From Verrucomicrobiales bacterium (GTDB taxonomy: Bacteria; Verrucomicrobiota; Verrucomicrobiia; Limisphaerales; UBA11358), in the NCBI GenBank assembly GCA_028712475.1, contig JAQTQB010000011.1, positions 54,116 through 118,115 of the forward strand: a stretch of DNA of 64,000 bases, read 5' to 3'. The notes beneath the pieces are model-generated. The model did not search any database, was not told the DNA's origin, and saw nothing but the letters and a program-made list of their open reading frames with translations. The translations under genes and the position numbers were made by a program. Below are positions 34,807 through 43,900 of the stretch, piece by piece; within the stretch, counting starts at the first letter, position 1, and every line of letters begins with the position of its first letter.

Positions 34807-35435
34807 GGCTTGCGTTGCACTACTGCAAACCCATCTTCCGTCAACTCTCCAATTTTGAGCATATCGCCGCTATCAAAACCCACAGCCACACCAATCTTTT
34901 TGGCGTTGCTGCCGACAAGTTTTGGAGTTTGACCATTCAATAATGAACGAACGGCAAATGCCGCAAAAGCCAAACACAAAGGCCACTCTGCATTATTGCC
35001 TAATCCTTCTTTCGAGCCATAAGCAATCTCGTAAATGTTTTTCAGCGATGCTGAATGCGCATAAGCGTCATCTGGGTAATGCTTGCCCCCACCTTTCCAA
35101 AGCCATTCAAGTTCCTCGTCAGCGGAATCATAGAATGACAACGCGCCAACATACATATCCGCCCAAACTTTTTTTGACTCACTTGGATTGTTTAATCCAA
35201 TCCATAAACCTTGAATAGCAAACGGAGCAGGTGCTTTTTTGAAAACGTCAGGAATCCAAGACGGAAGTGAAGCAACATCCGTGTCGTAATCAATAGCAGC
35301 AAGCCGTGGCCAATCTGCGTGAGGAACTCCGTTGAGACAAACAGCGATAACTTCACTCATGCACTTACTCGTTGGTTGGTTTGTGCCAACCAACTCCTGA
35401 ATTTTACTCCAAACCGCTGAATGATTGAGTCCCAT
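34803..35435 (-). CDS. Hypothetical protein, AT-richer than its neighbours
   Basis: 210 aa, soluble, no recognised family. Features visible are AAIDYDTDVASLPSWIPDVFKKAP, a Trp-rich acidic centre (DSADEELEWLWKGGGKHYPDD) and a C-terminal LVGSNAKKIGVAVGFDSGDM. The base composition is clearly lower in GC than in dxs or icd on either side, which suggests recent transfer. Between a pseudopilin remnant, a toxin-antitoxin pair and dxs, it looks like part of a small acquired insert. An immunity-type or other accessory role is possible but not shown. Confidence 0.65.
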   Translation of the reverse strand: MGLNHSAVWSKIQELVGTNQPTSKCMSEVIAVCLNGVPHADWPRLAAIDYDTDVASLPSWIPDVFKKAPAPFAIQGLWIGLNNPSESKKVWADMYVGALSFYDSADEELEWLWKGGGKHYPDDAYAHSASLKNIYEIAYGSKEGLGNNAEWPLCLAFAAFAVRSLLNGQTPKLVGSNAKKIGVAVGFDSGDMLKIGELTEDGFAVVQRKP

Positions 35436-35444
35436 TGTTGTTTG

Positions 35445-37433
35445 TTAAGCCACCTCGATCAGCTTCGTCACTTTCGCCGGAGCGTCTTCGAATTGCGCCT
35501 TCACTTTGGCCACGGTGTTCTCGACGGACAGGCCGTATTTGGCGCGGAGTTCGTCCTGCGTGGTGGCGTGTTCGATGAACTGGTCGGGCCAGCCAATGCG
35601 CACGACGGGCGTCGTCACATTTTTCTCGCTGAACAATTCCAGCACCGCCGAGCCGTAGCCGCCCATCAGCACATGGTCTTCCAGCGTCACGACCAGGTCC
35701 GCCGCGCGCCCGAAAAATTCCGTCGTGCCCGCGTCAATCGGCTTGGTGAAACGCGGATTGATCACGGCGACATCGTATCCTTCCTCCGCCAGTTGCGCCG
35801 CAGCCTTGCGTGCGATGGTGTTCATCGGCCCGAGGCCGAACAGCGCGACGCGCTTCTTCCCGTTGGTTGAAAAATTCTGGACGACCTGCGCCTTGCCGAT
35901 CTCCAGCAGTTGCGGCTGATCCTTGACCGGGACGCCTTCCGCCGTGCCGCGCGGATAGCGGATGAACGTCGGATGATTCTGGTGCGTGGCGGTGAACATC
36001 ATGTCCGCAAGCTCGTCCTCGTTCGCCGGCGCCATTGCGATGAGGTTCGGCAGGCAGCGCAGATATGCGATGTCGAACAGGCCGTGATGCGTGGGGCCGT
36101 CGTTGGCGGAAAGCCCGGCGCGGTCCATGCAGAAAATCACCGGCAAGTCCTGCAAGCAGACGTCGTGATGAATGCAGTCGTAGGCGCGCTGGAGGAACGT
36201 GGAATAAATCGCCACGACCGGATGATAACCCATCGTCGCCATGCCGGCGGCGAAGATGACGCCGTGTTCCTCGGCGATGCCGACGTCAATGTAACGGTCG
36301 GGCATGGCTTTTTCCAAATGCTTCATGCCGGTGCCCGTGGGCATGGCGGCGGTGATGCCAACAATGGAATTATTTTTCTGGCAGAGCTTCACCATCGTCT
36401 GGCCCATCACATCCTGATACATGGGCGGCGTGCCGGGTTTGGTGGCGGGCGTTTCACCGGTCTTCGCGTCATAGGAGCCGAGGCCGTGGAATTTTTCCGG
36501 AAATTTCAGCGCGGCCTCAAAGCCCTTGCCCTTTTGCGTGAGAATGTGGATGACGATCGGATGATCGCAGGTCTTGGCAAATTCCAGCGTGCTGATGAGC
36601 AACGGCAGGTTGTGGCCGTCAATCGGGCCGAGATAGCGGATGCCCAGCTCCTCAAACAGAACCGGATTGCCAAAACCGCCGCGACCATCGGCGCTGAACG
36701 CGACCTCGCTTTTCTGGCGCATGCCGACGCTCAATGCGCCCTTGAAACCTTCTGCAGCCTTGTGCATGAGTTTCTCGGCAAGCTCGCCTTTCGGCAGGCG
36801 GCGGATGAAATTTTCAAAATCCTTCGACAGCTTGTTATAGGACGGATTCGTGATGAGCTTGTTTAGATAGGCGGAAACCGCGCCGACATTTTTGGCGATG
36901 CTCCATTCGTTGTCGTTGAGGATGCCGATGAATTTCTTGGTCGTGTGGCTGATGTTGTTGAGCGCCTCGAAGGAAATGCCGTTGGTCAACGCCGCGTCGC
37001 CGAAGATGCAGACGACGTTTTCGTCCGTGCCTTTTTTATCGCGCGCCGCCGCCATGCCGAGCGCGGCGGAAAGCGCCGTGCCCGCGTGACCGGCGCCGAA
37101 ACAATCGTGTTCGCTTTCGGTGCGCAGCGCGAAACCGTTCAAGCCGTCCGTCTGGCGGATGGTGCGGAAACGATTTTTGCGGCCCGTGAGAATCTTGTGA
37201 ACGTAAACCTGATGGCTCACATCCCAGACAAACTTGTCCTTGGGCGTGGTGAAAACGCTGTGCAACGCGATGGTCAGCTCGACCACGCCCAGGTTCGGTC
37301 CGAGATGGCCGCCGCCCTTGGCGAGACCGGCGATCAGCTCCTGCCGGATTTCTTCGGCGAGCTGTTCGAGCTGCGTGGGCGTGAGTTTTTTGACGTGTGC
37401 CGGCCCGTCCACCATGTCGAGGTATCTGTTCAT
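35445..37433 (-). CDS. dxs: 1-deoxy-D-xylulose-5-phosphate synthase
   Basis: 662 aa. It makes DXP from pyruvate and glyceraldehyde 3-phosphate with thiamine diphosphate, the first step of the MEP isoprenoid pathway. Visible features are HLGPNLGVVELTIALHSVF, WDVSHQVYVHKILTGR, the ThDP/Mg motif GDAALTNGISFEALNN, MDRAGLSANDGPTHHGLFD and the transketolase C-terminal domain with LEDHVLMGGYGSAV. The length is normal to slightly long. It starts three bases after xseB, a common gene pairing. Confidence 0.96.
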   Translation of the reverse strand: MNRYLDMVDGPAHVKKLTPTQLEQLAEEIRQELIAGLAKGGGHLGPNLGVVELTIALHSVFTTPKDKFVWDVSHQVYVHKILTGRKNRFRTIRQTDGLNGFALRTESEHDCFGAGHAGTALSAALGMAAARDKKGTDENVVCIFGDAALTNGISFEALNNISHTTKKFIGILNDNEWSIAKNVGAVSAYLNKLITNPSYNKLSKDFENFIRRLPKGELAEKLMHKAAEGFKGALSVGMRQKSEVAFSADGRGGFGNPVLFEELGIRYLGPIDGHNLPLLISTLEFAKTCDHPIVIHILTQKGKGFEAALKFPEKFHGLGSYDAKTGETPATKPGTPPMYQDVMGQTMVKLCQKNNSIVGITAAMPTGTGMKHLEKAMPDRYIDVGIAEEHGVIFAAGMATMGYHPVVAIYSTFLQRAYDCIHHDVCLQDLPVIFCMDRAGLSANDGPTHHGLFDIAYLRCLPNLIAMAPANEDELADMMFTATHQNHPTFIRYPRGTAEGVPVKDQPQLLEIGKAQVVQNFSTNGKKRVALFGLGPMNTIARKAAAQLAEEGYDVAVINPRFTKPIDAGTTEFFGRAADLVVTLEDHVLMGGYGSAVLELFSEKNVTTPVVRIGWPDQFIEHATTQDELRAKYGLSVENTVAKVKAQFEDAPAKVTKLIEVA

Positions 37434-37436
37434 AAA

Positions 37437-37703
37437 TTATTCTTCGGCCAGATCAAGCGGCTTCAATTTCATCCCGCCTGCTGCGCTTTTTTCGAGTTGC
37501 TGAATCTTCAATTCCGCCTCCGCGAGCTTTTCCTGGCAAACCTTGGCCAGCCGCGTGCCCTCTTCGTAGCGGGCGATCAATGTTTCCAACGGCAAATCCC
37601 CGGCCTCCATCGTTTCGACGATGGCTTCCAGTTTTTGGAGGGCTTCTTCAAATGGCAAGCTGCTGCCTTTGGCGGAATCGCCAGCCTTGGCCGTTTTAGA
37701 CAT
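37437..37703 (-). CDS. xseB: Exodeoxyribonuclease VII small subunit
   Basis: 88 aa from the ATG at 37703. The core LPFEEALQKLEAIVETMEAGDLPLE and the helix SLIxxYEEG-like LIARYEEGTRLAKVCQEKLAEAELKIQQL match XseB. It binds XseA to form the single-strand-specific exonuclease VII. It is followed by dxs after three bases; xseA is about 1.3 kb away on the same strand, with a plus-strand gene between. Confidence 0.92.
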   Translation of the reverse strand: MSKTAKAGDSAKGSSLPFEEALQKLEAIVETMEAGDLPLETLIARYEEGTRLAKVCQEKLAEAELKIQQLEKSAAGGMKLKPLDLAEE

Positions 37704-37839
37704 TGGCAAAAAGCTAAAATAATTCCGATGGTTCGTCCAGCCCGTAGTCGCGGGCTTTTTACGCAACCGTTGCTTGCGTTTTGGAAGATGGATGGATAAT
37801 TTGGCGCTCAAGGAGTTTAGCACCCGAAGTTTTTTATAC

Positions 37840-38988
37840 ATGGAATTCACATCGCACCTCACCCGACGCGCCGCCCTGGCATTTTATCTTGCTGCATTAC
37901 CTGTTTCTATTGCGCCCGCTACATTCGCGGACAGCAGCAATATCACCGTCCGGATCATGGCGGCGAACTTAAGCTCCGGCAACTTCCAGCGTTACGAATC
38001 GTCCGGACTCAATATTTTCAAAGGTTTGAAACCCGACATTGTCTGCGTGCAGGAATTCAACTACGCCAGCACCAACGGACTCGGCACCAGCACTCCCGCC
38101 GCCATGCGCGAGATGATTGATTCCACCTTCGGCACCAATTATTCCTACTTCCGCGAGACCAACGCCGGCTACACGATACCCAATGGCATCATCAGCCGCT
38201 GGCCGATTCTGACCAATGGTTCCTGGGATGACGGTGACAACAATATCAATGACCGCGGCTTTGCCTGGGCGCGAATTGACCTGCCCGGCACGAACGATCT
38301 TTACGCCGTGAGCGTTCACCTGAAAGCCAGCAGCGGCTCGGCCAACGAGAACCGCCGTTCCAATCAAATTGTCGTTTTGAAATCGCTCATTCTTTCCAGT
38401 TTTCCGACCACTGCATGGGTTGTTGTCGGCGGTGATTGCAACACCTATTCGGAAACGGAATCCTGCATGACCAACCTGACTTCGTTTCTTTCCGACTCGC
38501 CCAAGCCCGCCGACCAAAGCGGCGGCACCAACACCAACGCCGGGCGCAACGAGCGTTACGACCGCGTCATGGCCTCTTTCTCGTTCACTAACACGCAGGT
38601 TCCAGTCGTCATCGGAGCGAACACCTTCGCCAGCGGCCTGGTGTTTGATTCGCGCGTCTATTCGCCATTGAGCGACGTGTCGCCGGTTGTCGCCACCAAT
38701 TCCGGGGCATTTGGGATGCAACACATGGGCGTCTTAAAGGATTTCACCATCACTTACACCGTCACCGATCTCGTCACCGTGCCGCAGCCGCTGCTGGTCA
38801 TGTCATCCGCCGGCATCATCCGCTGGAGCGGTGTCAGCAACCTCACTTATACCGTGCAAACCCTGACCAATCTTGCAGCAACCAACTGGCTCACGCTCGG
38901 CACGGCAGCTTCGACAACCACCAATTTATCCTTCACCAACTCCGATGTTGGAGCGCCGCAAAGATTTTACCGCGTGACTTATCCGTGA
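37840..38988 (+). CDS. Secreted endonuclease/exonuclease/phosphatase family protein
   Basis: 382 aa from the ATG at 37840, with a signal peptide (LTRRAALAFYLAALPVSIAPATFA). The EEP fold is shown by RIMAANLSSGN, LKPDIVCVQEFNY (metal-binding Glu), VSVHLKAS and VVVGGDCNTYSE (the GDxN motif). After about residue 300 a C-terminal segment of Thr-rich strands (LTYTVQTLTNLAATNWLTLG) resembles a sorting or adhesion-like beta domain common in verrucomicrobial exported proteins. It probably cleaves phosphoesters outside the cytoplasm; the substrate is unknown. Confidence 0.83.
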   Translation: MEFTSHLTRRAALAFYLAALPVSIAPATFADSSNITVRIMAANLSSGNFQRYESSGLNIFKGLKPDIVCVQEFNYASTNGLGTSTPAAMREMIDSTFGTNYSYFRETNAGYTIPNGIISRWPILTNGSWDDGDNNINDRGFAWARIDLPGTNDLYAVSVHLKASSGSANENRRSNQIVVLKSLILSSFPTTAWVVVGGDCNTYSETESCMTNLTSFLSDSPKPADQSGGTNTNAGRNERYDRVMASFSFTNTQVPVVIGANTFASGLVFDSRVYSPLSDVSPVVATNSGAFGMQHMGVLKDFTITYTVTDLVTVPQPLLVMSSAGIIRWSGVSNLTYTVQTLTNLAATNWLTLGTAASTTTNLSFTNSDVGAPQRFYRVTYP

Positions 38989-39026
38989 TGGTGGGGCGAG
39001 CGTCCTCGCGAGCCGTCCTGAACATG

Positions 39027-40361
39027 TCATTTCTCTGCACGGCTTGAAACTTCGCCCTTCTTCAAACGCGTTTTCAACCGTTGCCCGGCCTTCACCTCCA
39101 CTGCATCGCGCAAAACCCTGCCCGACGCCGCGTCCATGGTGATCGAGTAGCCGCGCGCCAGCACCTGTTCCGGCCCCAGCAACCGCAGGCGCGACTCCGT
39201 TGCGGCCAGCAAACTTTTGCAATTTTTGAACTGCACCCGCGCCAGTTCGCGCAAACGCCGCTGGCTCGCTTTCAAAACTTCGCGGCGCTGCTTCAAAAAT
39301 TCCTTCGGGCGCACCTGCCGCAGGCGCGACGCCAGATTGCGCCAGGCCACGCCGCGCTCCTGCACGCCCTGCTTCGCCTGCCGCAAGAGGCCCGTCTGCA
39401 AATCATCCAGCCGTTGCAGATGCTCGTTCAATTGCCGGCGCGGATGCATCCGCATCATGCGTTGCGTCAGGCTCCCGACAAGTTGCCGGCTGGCGAAAAC
39501 TCCTTCCGTGATGATCTCCGCCGCCGCGCTTGGCGTGGCCGAGCGCACGTCCGCCACAAAATCGCTGATGGTGAAATCAATCTCATGCCCGACCGCCGAC
39601 ACGACCGGAATCACCGATTCAAAAATCGCCCGCGCCACGGTTTCCTCGTTGAACGCCCACAAATCTTCCAGCGAACCGCCGCCGCGCGTGACGAGGATCA
39701 AGTCCAGTGACGAGTGACGAGTGACGAGTGACAAGTTGTATTCGTTAAGCAGCCGGATTGCTTCCGCCATTTCCTCCGCCGCCCCCTGCCCTTGCACGCG
39801 GCACGGGGCGAGGATGATTTCCAAACCCGGATTCCTCCGTTGCACGACATGCAGCACGTCGCGGATCGCCGCGCCCGTTGGCGAAGTCACGAGGCCGATG
39901 CGCTGCGGATATTTTGGCAGCGGACGTTTCCGCTCCGGCGCGAAAAGACCTTCCGCCGCGAGCTTCAGCTTGAGTTTCTCGAACGCGATCTGGAGCGCAC
40001 CCACGCCGCGCAATTCAATCTGCCGGACGACCAGTTGGTATTGTCCGCGCACCTCATAGACTGTGACATCGCCTTGCAGGATGACCTGCTGCCCGTCCGC
40101 CAGCAACGCGCGCGACTCACGGGCCGCGTCCCGAAAGCACACGCAACTCAACTGCGCGCCCGCGTCCTTGAGCGTGAAGTAAATATGGCCGGAAGATTGC
40201 GCGCGCAGGTTCGTGATCTCGCCGCCCACCCAGACCTGGCCGACCTGCTTCTCAAGCAACGCACGGATTCGCGTCGTCAATTCCGACACCGACAAAACCT
40301 TGCGCAGCTCCTCCGTCGGAAACAATTCGCCGAAGTTCCACTGGGATTTGGATTTGCTCAT
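39027..40361 (-). CDS. xseA: Exodeoxyribonuclease VII large subunit
   Basis: 444 aa from the ATG at 40361 (MSKSKSQWNFGELF). The OB-fold N-domain (VWVGGEITNLRAQSSGHIYFTLKD) is followed by the catalytic domain with IGLVTSPTGAAIRDVLHV, LILVTRGGGSLEDLWAFN and VVSAVGHEIDFTISDFVADVRSATPSAAAE. A long coiled-coil region and a barrel tail end it. A 7-bp tandem repeat lies in the coding sequence just before the LILVTRGGGS motif, adding residues such as TRHSSL not expected in the family. Confidence 0.95.
   Translation of the reverse strand: MSKSKSQWNFGELFPTEELRKVLSVSELTTRIRALLEKQVGQVWVGGEITNLRAQSSGHIYFTLKDAGAQLSCVCFRDAARESRALLADGQQVILQGDVTVYEVRGQYQLVVRQIELRGVGALQIAFEKLKLKLAAEGLFAPERKRPLPKYPQRIGLVTSPTGAAIRDVLHVVQRRNPGLEIILAPCRVQGQGAAEEMAEAIRLLNEYNLSLVTRHSSLDLILVTRGGGSLEDLWAFNEETVARAIFESVIPVVSAVGHEIDFTISDFVADVRSATPSAAAEIITEGVFASRQLVGSLTQRMMRMHPRRQLNEHLQRLDDLQTGLLRQAKQGVQERGVAWRNLASRLRQVRPKEFLKQRREVLKASQRRLRELARVQFKNCKSLLAATESRLRLLGPEQVLARGYSITMDAASGRVLRDAVEVKAGQRLKTRLKKGEVSSRAEK
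39706..39732. repeat. 7-bp tandem repeat inside xseA
   Basis: Almost four copies of AGTGACG (plus strand) in a row: three exact units and a fourth with one change. Because seven is not a multiple of three, gain or loss of one unit would shift the xseA reading frame. A short dispersed repeat of this kind appears to have entered the gene. Confidence 0.85.
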
Positions 40362-40451
40362 ACCGGTAATAGACAAACAAAGGAAAACATAAAATTAAAC
40401 TGGCGGCGGCTTTGCATTGATTTGTTGGACAACATCGAGATTCCGCTCACT

Positions 40452-40838
40452 TCACGGCTTTGTTTCCCCCAGATTTTCGAGGAGGGTGCGGCGGACTTCC
40501 TCGATCGTCAGCGGGTTCATCTGGCAGGAATGCCCGCTGCGCACGATGAATTCCGCCTCTGCGTAATCCACATGGGTGCCGGTGTGTTTCACGACGCCAT
40601 CCGCGCCATCGGGCGGCTGGTCATCGCCCTTGATGGCGATGATGGAGCTGGCCTTGATGCCCGGCGCCAGCGGCACAATGGCCAGGACGGACAGCACGAA
40701 GATCAGCGTGTGGGCTTCGGGCTTGAGCTTCTGCGCCGCGAACACCACGGGCACGAAAGCCAGCAGCCAGAGCAGCGGATTATGCCGGATTTCTTTGAGG
40801 AGTGTTTTCACAGGCTTATTTTCGTTTTGCTTCCGCAC
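40452..40838 (-). pseudogene. Chimeric remnant: Cax-like N-terminus joined to alpha/beta-hydrolase C-terminus
   Basis: 128 codons. Residues about 19-58 (NPLLWLLAFVPVVFAAQKL, then LIFVLSVLAIVPLA) resemble the first membrane helices of Ca2+/H+ antiporters. From about residue 60 the sequence reads like the end of an exported alpha/beta hydrolase: SSIIAIKGDDQ, DGADGVVKHTGTHVD with the acid residue, and IVRSGHSCQMNPLTIEEVRR with the catalytic-type His. Neither part is complete, so an internal deletion joining two genes is the simplest reading. Its start overlaps the potassium channel gene by 23 bases. Confidence 0.6.
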
Positions 40839-41247
40839 AGGCCGAATAAATCCGGCTCACGATGGCAAAGAAAATGCCGGTGGACAACCCGCACATCAGA
40901 ATGCCCGTCAACCCTTCGACCGGCCCGAGCAGCCGCCATGCTTTGGGCAGCACCAGATCACCGTAACCAATGGTCGCGTAAGTGACACCGGAAAAATAAA
41001 ACGCCGACTCGGCATCGGGCAGGCAGCCCAGCCAGTAATAAAACATGCCCCAGGTCGCAATCTCAATGATATGGATCACGATCAGCCACAAGGTCACGCG
41101 AATGAACAACCGGATGATGGGCCAGAAGCGCGTCGGCAGCAGGTCATGCGATTTAATCAATGTCTTCAGCAACACAGCGAGACCGACGGCATGAATGGCC
41201 ACCGTGACGGCCACCAGAACGATCGCGATGGGAGTTCGCCAGAGCAT
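40816..41247 (-). CDS. Two-helix potassium channel
   Basis: 143 aa. It has four hydrophobic segments, the last two forming an Ion_trans_2 pore module with the selectivity filter TIGYGD (residues 92-97) between them. There is no RCK or cyclic-nucleotide domain, so gating is unknown. The gene begins three bases after glgP ends on the same strand, suggesting co-transcription. Confidence 0.88.
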   Translation of the reverse strand: MLWRTPIAIVLVAVTVAIHAVGLAVLLKTLIKSHDLLPTRFWPIIRLFIRVTLWLIVIHIIEIATWGMFYYWLGCLPDAESAFYFSGVTYATIGYGDLVLPKAWRLLGPVEGLTGILMCGLSTGIFFAIVSRIYSACAEAKRK

Positions 41248-41249
41248 GG

Positions 41250-43781
41250 TCAGGCCTTGCCCTCGTCAAGTGAAACTCCCGGTTTTGATCCGGGCGTTAT
41301 GTTCCAAACCTGCGCACAGTAATCACGGATGGACCGGTCGGAGGAGAACTTGCCCATGCGCGCCGCGTTGAGAATGGAGGTGCGCGTCCAGGCCTGCGGG
41401 TCGCGCCACAGGGCGCTGACCTTTTCCTGACACTCGATATAGGCCTGATAATCCGCCAGCACGAGGAACGGATCGTGGACGAGCAGATTGTCCACGAGCG
41501 GACGGAAGAGATTCGTGTCGCCCCCCGCCAATGCTCCGCTGGCGATGAAGTCGAGCACGTCCCGCAATTCGGCGTTCCTCTCATAATATTCGCGCGGCCG
41601 GTAGCCGCGGGATTTCACGGCATCCACCTGCTCCGCCGTGAGACCAAAGAGGAAAAAGTTTTCCGCCCCGACCTCTTCGCGGATTTCGACATTCGCCCCG
41701 TCGAGCGTGCCGATGGTCAGCGCGCCGTTCATGGCGAACTTCATGTTGCCCGTGCCCGAAGCCTCCTTGCCGGCGGTGGAAATCTGCTCGGATAAATCCG
41801 CGGCGGGATAGACATGCTGCGCGTTCTTCACGTTGAAGTCCGGGAAGAACACGACCTTGAGGCGGTCGCGCACGGCGGGATCGTGATTGACCACGGCGGC
41901 CACCGAGTTGATGAGCTTGATGATGAGCTTGGCCATGAAATAGCCGGGTGCGGCCTTGGCGCCGAAGATGAACGTGCGCGGCGGCACATCGGCCTGCGGA
42001 TCCAGTTTCAGCCGCCGATACAACGTGAGGATGTGCAGCACATTCAGGTGTTGCCGCTTGTATTCGTGCAGGCGCTTGACCTGGATGTCGAACAGCGATT
42101 CGGGATTCACTTTGACGCCGGTGCGCTGCTCGATGAGCGCCGTGAGATCGCGCTTGGCGGTGAGTTTCACGGCGCGCCATTCCTTTTGGAAGGCTGCGTC
42201 GTCGGCCAGCGGCTCCAACTTGCGGAGTTGAACCAGATCACGGAGCCAGCCGTCGCCGACGCGCCGGGTGATGAGCTGGGCGAGCGGCGGATTGCTGACG
42301 GCCACGAAGCGGCGCGGTGTGACGCCGTTGGTGACATTGAGAAACTTCTGCGGCCACAGTTCGGCGAAATCGTGCATGACGGTTTTGACCAGGAGATCAG
42401 AGTGGAGTTGCGCCACGCCATTGACGTGATGACTGCCCACGGTGGCGAGATTGGCCATGCGCACGTAACGTTCGCCGCTTTCGTCAATGAGCGACATCCG
42501 GGCCAGACGCGCGTCATCCCCCGGAAATTTCGCACGCACCTCGTCGAGGAAGCGCCGGTTGATTTCGTAGATGATTTCGAGATGGCGCGGCAGCAGGCTG
42601 CCGAACAGACCGACCGGCCATTTCTCCAGCGCTTCGGGCAGGAGCGTGTGGTTGGTGTAGGCAAAGGTGTTTTGCGTGACATGCCAGGCGGTGTCCCAGG
42701 CCATTTCATGCTTGTCCACCAGCAGGCGCATCAATTCGGCGACGGCGATGGCCGGGTGCGTGTCGTTGAGTTGCACGGCCCATTTCTCGTGGAACGTATC
42801 AAGCGGCCGCTTCAGCAACCGGTGCAAGCGAATCATGTCTTGCAGCGAGCAGCTCACAAAAAAGAACTGCTGTTCGAGCCGCAGCGTCTTGCCCTGAATC
42901 ACCTCGTCGTTCGGATAAAGCACCTTGGTGATGTTCTCCGACGAAATCTTGTCGTGAACGGCGCGGTAGTAATCGCCGTGGTTGAACGCGGCAAAATCGA
43001 ACGACTCGACCGCCTCGGCTTTCCACAGGCGGAGCGGGTTGCAAGTGCTCACGCGGTAACCCAGAATCGGCGTGTCGTAGGCCACGCCTTTCACCACCGT
43101 CCCTGGAATCCAGCGGACGCAGGAGCCGCCCTGCTCGTTGGTGGCGATCTCGGTGCGCCCGCCGAACTTCACATCATATGCGATTTCCGGCCGGGCGATT
43201 TCCCATGGGTTGCCAAAGCGCAGCCATTTGTCCGTGATTTCCACCTGCCAGCCGTCCTTGATCATCTGATCGAAGATTCCGAATTCGTAGCGGATGCCAT
43301 AGCCCACGGCGGGCACTTCCACCGACGCGAGCGAATCCAGATAACACGAGGCCAGCCGCCCCAGGCCGCCGTTGCCCAATCCGGGTTCTTCCTCCTGTTC
43401 GATCGCTTCGTCTAGGTTGATATCGAGCTCGGCCAGCGCCTGCCGGGTCGGTTCGGTGATGCCGAGGTTGAGAAGGTTGTTGGCCAGATGCGGCCCGGGC
43501 AGAAACTCGGCGGACAGATAAGCCACAACGCGGGCGTCCCTCTCGGCGTAGTGCTCCATCGTGAGCACGCTTTGCTTGAACAGGCGGTCGCGGACGGTCA
43601 GCGCCAGCGCGGCGTAAAGGTCGTGGCGTGTCGCCGCCATTGGCACGCGGCCCAAGGCACAAAACAGGTTGTCGAGGAACGACTGTTTGATATCCGCAAC
43701 GCTTAATCCGCAGCGCGTGCCGGCGGCGGGCGACAGTTCGGAGGATTGACGCAGGGAGTTCTTTTTGGTGGGAGGTGGCAT
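41250..43781 (-). CDS. glgP: Glycogen/starch phosphorylase
   Basis: 843 aa from the ATG at 43781 (MPPPTKKNSLRQSSE). It releases glucose 1-phosphate from alpha-1,4-glucans. Hallmarks are EEEPGLGNGGLGRLASCYLD, GYGIRYEFGIFDQ, VQLNDTHPAIAVAELMRLL, ITAxxxxLHxY-like VKRLHEYKRQHLNVLH, and the pyridoxal phosphate site EASGTGNMKFAMNGALTIG with the Schiff-base Lys. The length is normal. It heads a same-strand block of sugar enzymes (aldolase, GH13, GH63-like) and polyphosphate kinase. Confidence 0.96.
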   Translation of the reverse strand: MPPPTKKNSLRQSSELSPAAGTRCGLSVADIKQSFLDNLFCALGRVPMAATRHDLYAALALTVRDRLFKQSVLTMEHYAERDARVVAYLSAEFLPGPHLANNLLNLGITEPTRQALAELDINLDEAIEQEEEPGLGNGGLGRLASCYLDSLASVEVPAVGYGIRYEFGIFDQMIKDGWQVEITDKWLRFGNPWEIARPEIAYDVKFGGRTEIATNEQGGSCVRWIPGTVVKGVAYDTPILGYRVSTCNPLRLWKAEAVESFDFAAFNHGDYYRAVHDKISSENITKVLYPNDEVIQGKTLRLEQQFFFVSCSLQDMIRLHRLLKRPLDTFHEKWAVQLNDTHPAIAVAELMRLLVDKHEMAWDTAWHVTQNTFAYTNHTLLPEALEKWPVGLFGSLLPRHLEIIYEINRRFLDEVRAKFPGDDARLARMSLIDESGERYVRMANLATVGSHHVNGVAQLHSDLLVKTVMHDFAELWPQKFLNVTNGVTPRRFVAVSNPPLAQLITRRVGDGWLRDLVQLRKLEPLADDAAFQKEWRAVKLTAKRDLTALIEQRTGVKVNPESLFDIQVKRLHEYKRQHLNVLHILTLYRRLKLDPQADVPPRTFIFGAKAAPGYFMAKLIIKLINSVAAVVNHDPAVRDRLKVVFFPDFNVKNAQHVYPAADLSEQISTAGKEASGTGNMKFAMNGALTIGTLDGANVEIREEVGAENFFLFGLTAEQVDAVKSRGYRPREYYERNAELRDVLDFIASGALAGGDTNLFRPLVDNLLVHDPFLVLADYQAYIECQEKVSALWRDPQAWTRTSILNAARMGKFSSDRSIRDYCAQVWNITPGSKPGVSLDEGKA

Positions 43782-43900
43782 AGCGTGATTTGTGTTTGAT
43801 TGTTTGCGCCTGGTTCCAGTTCGCGCTCTAGTTAAGCTCAATCCCAACCGCGCATCAGCACCGAACCGTAGCCCGGTGCTGATGGCGGAATCTGTTGGAA

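Noticed and set aside
34549..34932. A plus-strand frame over the pseudopilin remnant
   Set aside because: The minus-strand reading gives the recognisable GKASVVFCDGHVES end; the plus frame is its shadow.
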